From positions 80,609-144,608 of the forward strand of contig NZ_JAAVNE010000009.1 of assembly GCF_012103215.1 (NCBI RefSeq): a stretch of DNA of 64,000 nucleotides. The letters are read 5' to 3'. A program made the position numbers and the translations under genes. The notes under the pieces were generated by a model. The model worked only from the letters and a program-made list of their open reading frames with translations, was not told the origin of the DNA and searched no databases. The stretch comes from Falsiroseomonas selenitidurans. Its GTDB lineage: Bacteria > Pseudomonadota > Alphaproteobacteria > Acetobacterales > Acetobacteraceae. Shown here piece by piece: positions 45,883 through 54,573 of this stretch. Numbering within the stretch: position 1 is the first letter of the stretch; each line of letters starts with the position of its first letter.

Positions 45883-46865
45883 TGGGCGGTCAGGCCCAGC
45901 GCCCGCACCGCACCGCCAACCACGCGTACCTCCTCCGCCACGAAGCTGGTGAAATCCGCCTGGCTCATTGGCCGCACGGCGATGCCGTGCTCCAGGATGC
46001 GCGCCGTCATCAGCGGCGTCTCCAGCGCCGCCAGGGTTTCCGTGTGCAGCCGCGCGGCGATGGCGGCGGGCAGGCCGGCGGGGGCGGCGAGGCCCAGCCA
46101 GTTCTCCGCCACCAGGCCGGGGTAGCCGCCTTCCGCCGTGGTCGGTACCTCCGGCGCCATCTCCTGCCGTGCGGGGGCGGTGATGGCGATGGCGCGGAGG
46201 CGGCCGGCGCGGATGTTCTCCACATTCTGCGGCAGCGTGTCGAAGGAGAGCGGGATGGCGCCGCCCAGCAGGTCGGCCTGCATCGGCGCGCTGCCGCGAT
46301 AGGGCACATGCGTCAGCTCCGCCCCGGTGCGCTTGGTGAAGGCCTCGCCGAAGATATGCGCGACGGAGCCGGCGCCGGAGCTGCCATAGCCGGGCGGCAC
46401 GCGCTGCGCCTTGATCCAGGCCACCAGCCCGGCCAGGTCGGTGGCCGGCACCAGGCGCGGATTCACCACCACCACCAGCGGCGTGGCGCCGAGATAGGCG
46501 ATATGGGTGAAGCTGGTGACCGGGTCATAGGGGATGCTGGCATAGATCGGCGGGGAGGTGACGATCGGCGCGGTGTTGGACAGCATCAGCGTCAGCCCGT
46601 CCGCCGGCTGGCTGGCGACATAGGCCGCGCCCAGCGTGCCGCCGGCGCCCGGCTTGTTCTCCACCAGCACGCGCTGCGGCAGGCGGGCGGACAGCGCCTC
46701 CGCCAGCACGCGGGCGACGATGTCGGAACTGCCGCCGGGCGGGAAGGTGACGATGATGCGGATCGGCCGGCTCGGCCAGGCCGGCTGTGCCCAGGCGGTG
46801 CGGGGGGCATTGCTGGCGGAGCAGGCGGCAAGTGCCGCGAGAATCGGCAGGTGACGGCGGCGCAT
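45879..46865 (-). CDS. TctC (Bug) family solute receptor 4, possible lipoprotein
   Basis: This 328-residue receptor has RPIRIIVTFPPGGSSD, ENKPGAGGTLG and HVPYRGSAPMQADLL. The signal region reads MRRRHLPILAALAACSAS, containing a lipobox-like LAAC, while a Sec site after TAWAQ at residue ~26 is also possible. Lipidation would be unusual for the family. ATG 46865 is chosen over ATG 46874 because the GAGGA ribosome site directly abuts the latter. It is the first of a two-gene unit with the BMP gene and diverges from the ureide operon across 71 bp. Confidence 0.88.
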   Translation of the reverse strand: MRRRHLPILAALAACSASNAPRTAWAQPAWPSRPIRIIVTFPPGGSSDIVARVLAEALSARLPQRVLVENKPGAGGTLGAAYVASQPADGLTLMLSNTAPIVTSPPIYASIPYDPVTSFTHIAYLGATPLVVVVNPRLVPATDLAGLVAWIKAQRVPPGYGSSGAGSVAHIFGEAFTKRTGAELTHVPYRGSAPMQADLLGGAIPLSFDTLPQNVENIRAGRLRAIAITAPARQEMAPEVPTTAEGGYPGLVAENWLGLAAPAGLPAAIAARLHTETLAALETPLMTARILEHGIAVRPMSQADFTSFVAEEVRVVGGAVRALGLTAQ

Positions 46866-46936
46866 GGGCGACATTCCTCGGAAATCGATCGGGCGAGGCA
46901 ATTGCCGTGCCGCCCCGCCCAGGTGCAGGCTGGGCC

Positions 46937-47704
46937 ATGGCCACCGACCCGATTGCCAGCGCCGATGCGCTGATGCCGCCCGCACCGCTCCTGCTGGCCA
47001 CCATCTTGCCCTCTGCCAACACGGTGGTGGAACGCACCACCCAGGCGCTGCTGCGCCATCTGCCCGGCGTGCTGCCCAGCTTCACCCGGGTGGCCAAGCG
47101 CGGCGCGGTGGACCCCTTTCCGGACAGCTACGACTGGGACGCGCTGCTAGGCGCGGCGGCGCTGCTGGCCGATGCGCGGCCGGCGGCGCTCGTCTGGTCC
47201 GCCAGCAAGGGTGCGGTCATCGGTCTGCGGCATGATCGGGAACTGGTGGCCCGAATCCGCGACGCCACCGGCCTGCCCTGCGCCACCGCCGGCCTCGCGC
47301 TGCTGGAGGCGCTGGGCGCGCTGCGGGCCCGGCGCGTGGCGCTGATCGGCCCCCATACGCGGGAGTACAACCTGCGGGCCGCGCGCGGCCTGGCGATGGA
47401 AGGGGTGGAGATGGTGGCAGAGGCGAGCCTTGGCATGACGGACAACCTTTCCTTTGCCTCGCTCGACCATGCCGGCGTGGCGGCGCTGGCGCGGCAGGTG
47501 GCCCGCCCGGGGGTGGAGGCCATCATCCTGTGGAACACCAACTGCGCCGGCGCGGCCCTGGCGGCGGGGCTGGAGGCGGAGTGCGGCATCCCGCTGCTGG
47601 ACGCCACGGCGCTCGGCGTCTGGGGCGGGCTGCGGGCGGCCGGGATTGCCGAGACTCCGGGGCCGGAATGGGGCAGGCTGTTCCGGCTGGGGGAGCCGGG
47701 CTGA
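46937..47704 (+). CDS. Asp/Glu racemase-fold protein (maleate isomerase/arylmalonate decarboxylase-like), N-terminal Cys missing
   Basis: This 255-residue protein has LPSANTVVERTT near residue 24, a mark of the maleate isomerase and arylmalonate decarboxylase branch. The C-terminal catalytic cysteine is Cys203 in LWNTNCAGA. The N-terminal cysteine site, normally A-C-T-S, reads WSASKGA (residues 87-93), so that cysteine is replaced. One-cysteine members of the fold include decarboxylases. It is the first gene of the ureide operon, followed directly by uraH. It may process an oxidised purine ring product, but its reaction is open. Confidence 0.78.
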   Translation: MATDPIASADALMPPAPLLLATILPSANTVVERTTQALLRHLPGVLPSFTRVAKRGAVDPFPDSYDWDALLGAAALLADARPAALVWSASKGAVIGLRHDRELVARIRDATGLPCATAGLALLEALGALRARRVALIGPHTREYNLRAARGLAMEGVEMVAEASLGMTDNLSFASLDHAGVAALARQVARPGVEAIILWNTNCAGAALAAGLEAECGIPLLDATALGVWGGLRAAGIAETPGPEWGRLFRLGEPG

Positions 47705-48057
47705 TGGCGGCGGGCATTTCGGTGCATGCGGTGGACGTGGCGAGCGGCCGGCCAGGGGAGGGCATGAAGGTGGAAATCCACCGCCTGCTGCCCGAAGGCG
47801 GCCGCCAGGCGGTGGCGGAAGGGCTGCTCGGCGCCGATGGCGCGCTGCACCACCCGGTGACCACCGGCGTCGGCGTGACCGTGGGCGTGCATGAGGTGCT
47901 GTTCCATATCGGCGACTTCTTCGCCGCGACCCAGAGCCCCCCGCCGCCCTTCCTGGAACTGGTGCCCTTCCGCTTCCGCGTCTTCGACGCCAGCCTGCAC
48001 TACCACCTGCCCATCAAGTTCACGCCCTGGGGATTCTCCCTGTACCGCGGCGCATGA
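47704..48057 (+). CDS. uraH: 5-hydroxyisourate hydrolase (transthyretin-like)
   Basis: This 117-residue protein hydrolyses 5-hydroxyisourate, the product of urate oxidation. The N-terminal catalytic histidine lies in ISVHAVDVASGRPGEGM, and YHLPIKFTPWGFSLYRG near the end holds the second histidine. The terminal signature is YRGA where most enzymes have YRGS. The active-site arginine is probably in the middle strand. The ATG overlaps the preceding stop and its own stop overlaps the next ATG, so it is tightly coupled to the neighbours. Length is normal. Confidence 0.9.
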   Translation: MAAGISVHAVDVASGRPGEGMKVEIHRLLPEGGRQAVAEGLLGADGALHHPVTTGVGVTVGVHEVLFHIGDFFAATQSPPPPFLELVPFRFRVFDASLHYHLPIKFTPWGFSLYRGA

Positions 48058-48986
48058 GCGGCCCGGTGGTGGGCGCGCTGCCGGGCGGCATGCCGCCCGC
48101 CGGACGGGGATTGGCCGGCCGCGCCGGCGCCACCCCGGCCGCCGCCTGGCCGGGCGGGGCCAGGCTGGCGCTGTCCTTCGTGGTGAATGTGGAGGAAGGG
48201 GCGGAGATGTCGCTCACCGCCGGCGATGCCCGCAACGAGGCCACCTATGAGGCGCGGGAGGAGGTGGTGGGCCACCCCGACCCCTGCATGGAGAGCCACT
48301 TCGCCTATGGCAGCCGCGTGGGGATGTGGCGGATCCTGGATGCCTTCGACGCGCATGGCCTGAAGGCCACCTTCTCCAGCTGCGGCCGCGCCGTGGCGGC
48401 AACGCCGATCCTGGCCGCCGCGCCGCATGAACGCGGGCACGAGGTCTCCGCCCATGGCTGGCGCTGGGAAAGCCATGCCGGGATGCCGGAGGCGACGGAG
48501 CGTGCCGTGATCGCGGCGACCGTCAGGGCCATCCGCGATGCCACCGGCGAGCGCCCGGTGGGCTGGCACACCCGCAGCGCGTCGTCGGTCAACACGCGGC
48601 GCCTGCTGCTGGAGGAAGGCGGCTTCCTGTACGACAGCGACAATTACGACGACGACCTGCCGCGGCTGATGCCGCGCCCGGACGGCACACCGCATGTGCG
48701 CCTGCCCTATGCCTTCGACACCAACGACATGCGCTTCGCCCCCGGCAGCGGCTTCGTGCAGCCCGAGGATTTCTCCAGGTACTGCATCGGCGCCATCGAC
48801 TGGCTGCTGGCGGAAGGCGCGCCGCGCATGCTCTCCATCGGCCTGCATCTGCGCATCATCGGCCGCCCGGCGCGCATGCCGGGCCTCGCCGCGGTGCTGC
48901 GCCATGTGGCGGGGCGGGAGGATATCTGGGTGGCACGGCGCCGCGACATCGCCCGCCACTGGCTGACGCAGGAGGCGCTGCCGTGA
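48054..48986 (+). CDS. puuE: PuuE-type allantoinase (polysaccharide deacetylase fold)
   Basis: This 310-residue protein has the NodB-like fold of cofactor-free allantoinases, which open allantoin to allantoate. The diagnostic N-terminal motif VVNVEEGAEMSLTAGD (family VNYEEGGE) is near residue 43. FAYGSRVGMWRILD, SAHGWRWESH and GWHTRS follow. The OHCU decarboxylase domain sometimes fused to PuuE is absent and no uraD gene is near. It overlaps uraH by 4 nt and the racemase gene by 4 nt, so ureide breakdown is the operon's evident role. Confidence 0.88.
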   Translation: MSGPVVGALPGGMPPAGRGLAGRAGATPAAAWPGGARLALSFVVNVEEGAEMSLTAGDARNEATYEAREEVVGHPDPCMESHFAYGSRVGMWRILDAFDAHGLKATFSSCGRAVAATPILAAAPHERGHEVSAHGWRWESHAGMPEATERAVIAATVRAIRDATGERPVGWHTRSASSVNTRRLLLEEGGFLYDSDNYDDDLPRLMPRPDGTPHVRLPYAFDTNDMRFAPGSGFVQPEDFSRYCIGAIDWLLAEGAPRMLSIGLHLRIIGRPARMPGLAAVLRHVAGREDIWVARRRDIARHWLTQEALP

Positions 48987-49714
48987 GGCTGCTGGTCGTC
49001 AACAGCAACACGACGGACAGCGTCACCACCCGCATCGGCGCCGCCGCCCGCGCCGCGGCCAGGTCGGGCACGGTCGTGGAGGCCGTTTCCGCCCCCTTCG
49101 GCCTGCCGCTCATCGTCAGCCGCGCCGACTGGCTGCTGGCCGGGCCGGCGACGCTGGCCGCGCTCGCCGCCCGCCGCGGCACCTACGACGCCGCCATCAT
49201 CGCCTGCTTTGGCGACCCGGGGCTGGAGGCGGCGAAGGAGATGCTGGACGTGCCCGTGCTCGGCATCAGCGAGGCCGCCTTCCATGCCGCCGCCATGCTC
49301 GGCCGGCGCTTCGGCGTGGTCTCCTTCACCGCGGCGCTGCGGCCGATGTTCGAGGACTGCCTGGCGCAACACGGGCTGCAGGCGCGCTGCGCCGGCTTCC
49401 GCATGGGCCCGGCCTTCGCCGGCGACCCCGGGCTGGTGGCGGAGGAGCGCGCCGACCTGCTGGTGGAACTCTGCCGGCAATCGGTGGAACAGGACGGGGC
49501 GGCGGTGGTGATCCTGGCCGGCGGCCCGCTGGCCGGGCTGGCGCCCATGATCGCGCACCGCGTCCCGGTGCCGCTGGTGGACGGCACCGCGGCGGCCGTG
49601 CGGCTGGCGGAGGCGCTGGTCGGCCTGGCCCCGCCCGGCGCGCCGCGCTCGCGGCGGCCCCGGGCGGTCACGGGCTTCGCGCCCGAGATCTCGGCGCTGT
49701 ACGGCGGCGCCTGA
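48983..49714 (+). CDS. Hydantoin/allantoin racemase-like protein, C-terminal Cys missing
   Basis: This 243-residue Asp/Glu/hydantoin racemase family member has VNSNTTDSVTTRI at the start and the N-terminal catalytic cysteine C75 in IIACFGDPGL. The second site, GCAGM in active racemases, reads LAGGPLAG (residues 178-185), so glycine replaces the cysteine. After uraH and puuE the expected role is interconversion of allantoin enantiomers, but a one-cysteine enzyme cannot use the usual two-base mechanism alone. The GTG at 48983 overlaps the puuE stop. Confidence 0.82.
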   Translation: MRLLVVNSNTTDSVTTRIGAAARAAARSGTVVEAVSAPFGLPLIVSRADWLLAGPATLAALAARRGTYDAAIIACFGDPGLEAAKEMLDVPVLGISEAAFHAAAMLGRRFGVVSFTAALRPMFEDCLAQHGLQARCAGFRMGPAFAGDPGLVAEERADLLVELCRQSVEQDGAAVVILAGGPLAGLAPMIAHRVPVPLVDGTAAAVRLAEALVGLAPPGAPRSRRPRAVTGFAPEISALYGGA

Positions 49715-49786
49715 CCGGCGTTTCGCCGCCTCAACGATCGGCACGCGCCTTGCATCGCCTGGCCCCGGGACACTCGGAGAGACAGG

Positions 49787-50758
49787 ATGACCACCCGCCG
49801 CCAGATCCTTGCCGCCGCGCTTGCAACACCCCTGGCCGCCCCCGCGCTGGCGCAGGCGCCCTGGCCGAACCGGCCGGTACGCATCCTCAACCCCTACGCC
49901 CCCGGCGGCACCAGCGACCTGATCATCCGCCCGCTGACGGAGCGCCTGGAACGCGCCTTCGGCCGGCCCTTCGTGGTGGAGAACAAGCCTGGCGCCGGCG
50001 GTACCGTCGCCACCGCGGAAGGCGCCCGCGCCATGGCGGATGGCCACACCCTGCTGGTCTCCAACACCGGCCCGCTGGCCATCGCGCCCAGCCTGTTCCG
50101 CAACCTGGCCTATGACCCGGCGCGCGCCTTCACCTGGGTCAGCATGCTGGGCGGCGCGCCCATCGTCTGTGCCGTGAAGGGCGACAGCCCGCTGGCGGAC
50201 ATGGCGGCCTACAAGGCGCTGGCCGCGAAGCAGGCGGAGGAGGTGTCCTTCGGTTCCTCCGGCGTCGGCTCCGTCGGCCACCTGACGGGCGTGATGTGGG
50301 GGCTGGAGGCCGGGGTGAAGATGCTGCACGTGCCCTTCCGCGGCGCGGCGGAGGCGCAGCAGAACGTGCTGGGCGGCAACACCACCTCGCTATGGGACAC
50401 CTCCGGCGCCAATGCGGCGGCGATCCGCGCCGGCTCCCTGAAGGGGCTGGCCGTGTCCTCCCCGCAGCGGATTGCGGCACTGCCGGCGGTACCGACCCTG
50501 GCGGAGGTGGGCTTCCCCGGCTCCACCGCCACCAACTGGTTCTGCCTGGCCGCGCCGGCGGGGCTGGACCCGGCCATCGCCGCGAAGCTGGACGCCGAGA
50601 TCCGTGCCGGGCTGGCGGAGGCGGCGATCCGCACGCGGCTGGAGGGGATCGGCGTGGTGCCGCTGGAGATCACCGCCGCCGCCATGCCGGCCTTCGTCGC
50701 CGGAGAGGTGACGCGCTGGGGCAATGTGGTGCGCGCCGCCGGGGTGCAGCCGAACTGA
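49787..50758 (+). CDS. TctC (Bug) family periplasmic solute receptor 5
   Basis: This 323-residue receptor has the signal MTTRRQILAAALATPLAAPALAQ (twin arginine, Tat-like), NRPVRILNPYAPGGTSD and ENKPGAGGTVA. It follows the racemase gene by 72 bp and is the last gene of the ureide operon, ending in a clear terminator hairpin. A ureide or its acid breakdown product could be the ligand. No membrane partner is present. Confidence 0.9.
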   Translation: MTTRRQILAAALATPLAAPALAQAPWPNRPVRILNPYAPGGTSDLIIRPLTERLERAFGRPFVVENKPGAGGTVATAEGARAMADGHTLLVSNTGPLAIAPSLFRNLAYDPARAFTWVSMLGGAPIVCAVKGDSPLADMAAYKALAAKQAEEVSFGSSGVGSVGHLTGVMWGLEAGVKMLHVPFRGAAEAQQNVLGGNTTSLWDTSGANAAAIRAGSLKGLAVSSPQRIAALPAVPTLAEVGFPGSTATNWFCLAAPAGLDPAIAAKLDAEIRAGLAEAAIRTRLEGIGVVPLEITAAAMPAFVAGEVTRWGNVVRAAGVQPN

Positions 50759-50792
50759 GCGCCGCCCTGCCGGGAGGATGGCGGCGCATTTT
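50759..50792 (+). terminator. Factor-independent terminator of the ureide operon
   Basis: GCGCCGCC at 50759-50766 pairs with GGCGGCGC at 50780-50787 (8 bp), followed by ATTTT. It begins directly after the TctC stop codon and lies just before the tandem repeat block. Confidence 0.6.
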
Positions 50793-51000
50793 CCGAGCCG
50801 CCCGGCGATTCCGCCTGACTTGAACATGCTTCACGTTGGCGCATGTTCCGAGCCGTCAGGCGATTCCGCCTGACTTGAACATGCTTCACGCTGGCGCATG
50901 TTCCGAGCCGTCAGGCGATTCCGCCTGACTTGAACACGCTTCACGCTGGCGCATGTTCCGAGCCGTCAGGCGATTCCGCCTGATTTGAACATGCTTCACA
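50791..51000. repeat. 55-bp tandem repeat, about 3.8 copies, each with two dyads
   Basis: Copies begin at 50791, 50846, 50901 and 50956 (the last is cut to about 45 bp). Each unit contains GTCAGGCG-ATTC-CGCCTGAC and, across the unit junction, GAACATGC ... GCATGTTC (8 bp, 11-nt loop). The first copy is the most diverged, and single changes occur in copies 3 and 4. The block lies between the convergent TctC and recQ genes, and the recQ stop codon (50996-50998) falls inside the last copy. It has no spacers of CRISPR type. Confidence 0.85.
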
Positions 51001-52828
51001 CCCCGGCCAGCACCCGCAGCACGGCGTCGCCGTAGCGTTCCAGCTTGGTGCGGCCGACGCCGGCGATCTGGCCAAGCTGGTCCAGGCTGCGCGGCCGGGC
51101 CGTGGCGATCTCCGCCAGGGTGCGGTCCTGGAAGATGACATAGGCCGGCACGGACTGGGCCTGCGCCTCTGAACGCCGCCAGTCGCGCAGCGCCTCGAAC
51201 ACCGAATCGCCCACCGGGGCGGGGCTGCCGGGGCGCCCGGCGCGGGCCGGGGCCGGCGCGGCGGCGCGCACCAGCTCCTCCCGCAGCATCACCTTCTGCT
51301 CGCCCTTCAGCACCGGGCGTGCCGCATCCGTGGGCACCAGCTCCCCGTGGTTTTCAATGGCGACGTCCAGCACCCCCTGCGCCACCAGCTGCCGCGCCAC
51401 GCCGCGCCAGGCGGTGTCGGAGATATCCTTGCCGACGCCGAAGGTGGGCAGCCGGTCATGCGCGAACTGCGCCACCTTGTCGGTCAGCTTGCCGCGCAGC
51501 ACGTCCACCACATGGCCGACGCCGAAGCGCCGCCCGGTACGCAGCACGGCCGAGAGCATCTTCTGCGCCGCCACGGTGCCGTCGAACAGCCGCGGCGGGG
51601 AGAGGCAGACGTCGCAATTGCCGCAGGGCGGGCACTCGGCCTCCCCGAAGCAGCGCAGCAGGATCTGGCGCCGGCAGGTGGCGGCCTCGGCGATCGCCAC
51701 CATGGCATCCAGCCGCTGCCGCTCGATCCGCTTCTGCTCCGGCGCCGCCGGGCTTTCCTCGATCCGGTGCCGGCCGAGCGCGATGTCGCCGGCGCCATAC
51801 AGCAGCAGGGCGCGGGCGGGCAGCCCGTCGCGGCCGGCACGCCCGATCTCCTGGTACCAGCTCTCCGGCGATTTCGGCAGGTCCAGGTGCACCACCCAGC
51901 GCACATCCGGCCGGTCGATGCCCATGCCGAAGGCGATGGTCGCGCACATCACCACGCTGTCGCCACGGGCGAAGCGGCGATGCGCGTCCCGCTTCGCATC
52001 CGATTCCATGCCGGCATGGAAGGCCAGCGCGTCCAGCCCATCCCCGCGCAGCCATTCGGCGGTCTGCTCCGACTTGGCGCGGGTGCCGCAATAGACGATG
52101 CCGGCGCCGGTCATCGCGCCCTTCGGCCCGGCTTCCTCCCGCAGCAGGGCGCGCAGCTGGGCGCGTTCCTGCTCGCGCGGCGCGGCCTCGATGCGGATGT
52201 TCGGGCGGTCGAAGCCGCCGCGGAACACCGGGTCCTCCTGCAGGCCGAGCTGGCGGCGGATATCCTCCACCGTGCGCGGATCCGCGGTGGCCGTCAGCGC
52301 AAGGCGCGGCGTGCGCGGGAAGCGCTCCGCCAGCACCCCAAGGCCGCGGTATTCCGGCCGGAAATGATGCCCCCACTGGGACACGCAATGCGCCTCGTCC
52401 ACCGCGAACAGCGCCACGGGCAGGCTGTCCAGCCGGTTCAGCATGCCTTCCAGCACCAGCCGTTCCGGGGAGACATAGAGCAGCTTCAGGTCGCCATTGT
52501 GCAGGTCGCGCAGCACGGTGCGCGATTCGCCCTCCGGCAGGTCGGAATGCAGCGCCGCGGCGGCGACGCCCTGCTGGCGCAGGGCCGCCACCTGGTCCTC
52601 CATCAACGCGATCAGCGGGGAGACCACGATCCCCACCCCCGGCCGGCACAGCGCCGGCACCTGGAAGCACAGGGACTTGCCACCGCCGGTCGGCATCAGC
52701 ACCAGGCCGGACCCGCCGGAGGCGACATGCCGTACCACCTCCTCCTGCCGCCCGCGAAAGCCGGGGTGGCCGAAGACGCGGCTCAGCACATCGAGCGGGT
52801 TGGTGCTCTCATCGGGGTGGTCGGGCAT
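50996..52828 (-). CDS. recQ: ATP-dependent DNA helicase RecQ
   Basis: This 610-residue 3'-5' helicase works in recombination and fork repair. It has Walker A MPTGGGKSLCF near residue 45, the DEAH box in FAVDEAHCVSQWGHHFRPEY, and motif VI QEIGRAGRDGLP. The zinc site is C-x-RRQILLRCF...CPPCGNCDVC, followed by the RQC winged helix and a C-terminal HRDC domain (SVFEALRDWRRSEA to the end). ATG 52828 and ATG 52858 are both possible starts; neither has a strong ribosome site. The 3' end lies in the tandem repeat. It follows the OmpA-like gene on the same strand. Confidence 0.93.
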   Translation of the reverse strand: MPDHPDESTNPLDVLSRVFGHPGFRGRQEEVVRHVASGGSGLVLMPTGGGKSLCFQVPALCRPGVGIVVSPLIALMEDQVAALRQQGVAAAALHSDLPEGESRTVLRDLHNGDLKLLYVSPERLVLEGMLNRLDSLPVALFAVDEAHCVSQWGHHFRPEYRGLGVLAERFPRTPRLALTATADPRTVEDIRRQLGLQEDPVFRGGFDRPNIRIEAAPREQERAQLRALLREEAGPKGAMTGAGIVYCGTRAKSEQTAEWLRGDGLDALAFHAGMESDAKRDAHRRFARGDSVVMCATIAFGMGIDRPDVRWVVHLDLPKSPESWYQEIGRAGRDGLPARALLLYGAGDIALGRHRIEESPAAPEQKRIERQRLDAMVAIAEAATCRRQILLRCFGEAECPPCGNCDVCLSPPRLFDGTVAAQKMLSAVLRTGRRFGVGHVVDVLRGKLTDKVAQFAHDRLPTFGVGKDISDTAWRGVARQLVAQGVLDVAIENHGELVPTDAARPVLKGEQKVMLREELVRAAAPAPARAGRPGSPAPVGDSVFEALRDWRRSEAQAQSVPAYVIFQDRTLAEIATARPRSLDQLGQIAGVGRTKLERYGDAVLRVLAGV

Positions 52829-52895
52829 CACGGGGGGGAATCGGCCGTCATCGGGCATGGCCCTGTCTGCCACGCCCGATCGGACAAGGGCAGTC

Positions 52896-53291
52896 TCAGG
52901 GATAGCCGATGATGACTTCCACGCGGCGGCTCTCCACCGGCACCGCATCGAAGGCCACCGGGCCGCGGCCGGTCACGGTGATCCGGGCGCGCGGCACACC
53001 GGCGGCCACCAGCTGCTCCGCCACATAATCCGCCCGGCGGCGGGACAATGCCTGGTTGAAGGCCGCGCCGCCCGCGGGGCCGGCGAAGCCGAGCACCTGC
53101 ACCGGCACATCCGGGTGGCGGCGCGCCAGCCGGGCGGCATTGGCCAGCACGGCCCGGGCCGGCTCGTCCAGCTCCGTGCTGTCGGCCTCGAAGAACACCA
53201 TGCGGGGTGGCTGGCCCACCAGTTCCCGCGGGTCCGCAGCGCAGGCCGCCACCAGGGCGACCGGAAGGATGGCGAAGGCGCGGCGACGCAT
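52896..53291 (-). CDS. Small OmpA-domain lipoprotein
   Basis: This 131-residue protein begins MRRRAFAILPVALVAACAAD; LVAAC is a lipobox, so the mature protein should be outer-membrane lipidated at Cys17. The rest is an OmpA C-terminal-like domain with FFEADSTELDEPA, the NQALSRRRADYV helix (family N-x2-LS-x2-RA) and RITVTGRGP. It probably tethers the outer membrane to peptidoglycan. It lies 67 bp upstream of recQ on the same strand. Confidence 0.85.
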   Translation of the reverse strand: MRRRAFAILPVALVAACAADPRELVGQPPRMVFFEADSTELDEPARAVLANAARLARRHPDVPVQVLGFAGPAGGAAFNQALSRRRADYVAEQLVAAGVPRARITVTGRGPVAFDAVPVESRRVEVIIGYP

Positions 53292-53437
53292 GGGGCGATT
53301 CTCCGGCAGCAGACAGGCCGCACTGGTCGCCCGGCCGCCCCAACGCGTCAATCCTGCTGCGGATCAGTTTGCCGCGGGCGCGGTCCTTCCCGCCCGGCCG
53401 TCAGCCCCGGTTAACCCACCTCCCGCATCCTGCGGCC

Positions 53438-54457
53438 GTGCCCGAGCCCCCGACCCCGAGCCTGGACCCGCTTGCCGGCCCCCTGCCCGACCCGCGCGGC
53501 TTTGACCCGGTACGCTTCCCGGGCACGACGGAGGGCGAGACCTGGCCGCCACCGGCCTTCGATTTCCAGGCGAGCTGGCTGCGCGAGGCCGGCCTGGCCT
53601 TCGAACGGGATCCCGGCGGCGGCATCGGCCTGGTGCGGCCCTATGGCCATATGCGGATGCTGGCGGATATCGACACGGCGCATCTTCTGCTCGACATCGC
53701 CCCCGGCTCGCGGGACTTTCGCCTGCTGCGGCTGGTGCCGGCGGCGCTGCGCTGCGTGGAGCGCATCCGCCCCGGCGACCGGATGCCCGGCGCCCTGCTG
53801 GACGAGGATCCGGAGCCGATCCCCGACCAGCACCTGGAAGCCGCCACCGCCGAACTGGTCAAGCGTCTGGCGGCCACCGCCGGGGAGGAGGGCGAGGCGC
53901 TGGCCGAGGCGATGCACCGCAGCCCGCCGGGCCCCGGCATGTTCGAGACCGCGATCGCCCGCTGCATCACCCAGGGCGGCTTTCCCATGGGCACCATGGC
54001 GCCGCTCGGCCGGCGGCTGCAGCTTCTGGCCAATGCCCATGCGCGCGTCCTGGCCGCCGCGGCCATGCAGCCGGACTACGCGGCCATGGAGCGCATGGTG
54101 GCGCGCACGCGGGACGCGCTGGGCAATGACCGGCGCTGGGTCGGAGACCTGCTGACGCGCGCGATGGAGGGCCTGGCACCGTCCATCGCCCGGCCGCGCC
54201 GAGCGGCCGAGGGGTTCCTTGCCCTGGCCGAGGCCGCCATGCGCCGCCCGGTGCCGCTGGAGGCGCCGACCCGGCTGATCCGTGAGCAGTTGGGCCTGCG
54301 TGACCGGCTGCTGGACCTGTCCGTGTTCTGGCAGCGCCTGGCCGCCGCCTGGCTGGCGGTGGACCCGGCCACCACGGATCGCCGCGAGATCGAGGCCCTG
54401 GCCCGCAACGCCCTGCGCCGCCTGGCGCTGGAGGCGCTGTACCGGATGCCGGATTGA
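53438..54457 (+). CDS. Protein of unknown function
   Basis: I do not recognise this 339-residue protein. It begins at a GTG with a Pro-rich start, then WPPPAFDFQASWLREAGLAF and a largely helical body rich in Ala, Leu and Arg. HLEAATAELVKRLAATAGEEGEAL and paired helices RLQLLANAHARVLAAAAM suggest a helical bundle. There is no signal peptide or membrane helix. It diverges from the OmpA-like gene across 146 bp and is followed by the IS110 remnant 116 bp later. Codon use resembles the neighbours, so it looks like a resident gene. Confidence 0.75.
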   Translation: MPEPPTPSLDPLAGPLPDPRGFDPVRFPGTTEGETWPPPAFDFQASWLREAGLAFERDPGGGIGLVRPYGHMRMLADIDTAHLLLDIAPGSRDFRLLRLVPAALRCVERIRPGDRMPGALLDEDPEPIPDQHLEAATAELVKRLAATAGEEGEALAEAMHRSPPGPGMFETAIARCITQGGFPMGTMAPLGRRLQLLANAHARVLAAAAMQPDYAAMERMVARTRDALGNDRRWVGDLLTRAMEGLAPSIARPRRAAEGFLALAEAAMRRPVPLEAPTRLIREQLGLRDRLLDLSVFWQRLAAAWLAVDPATTDRREIEALARNALRRLALEALYRMPD

Positions 54458-54573
54458 TCGCCACTCAGAAACCGTTTGAGAACACCAGCGGGTCGGTCTG
54501 GCGGCGCTTTTCCATCCCTGCGGCGTTGCCGGTCTTGCCGAAGCCACCAGCCTCGACAGAGGAGGCGTCCACA

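Noticed and set aside
50791..51000. CRISPR array.
   Set aside because: The units are directly adjacent with no variable spacers and no cas genes are nearby; it is a tandem repeat.
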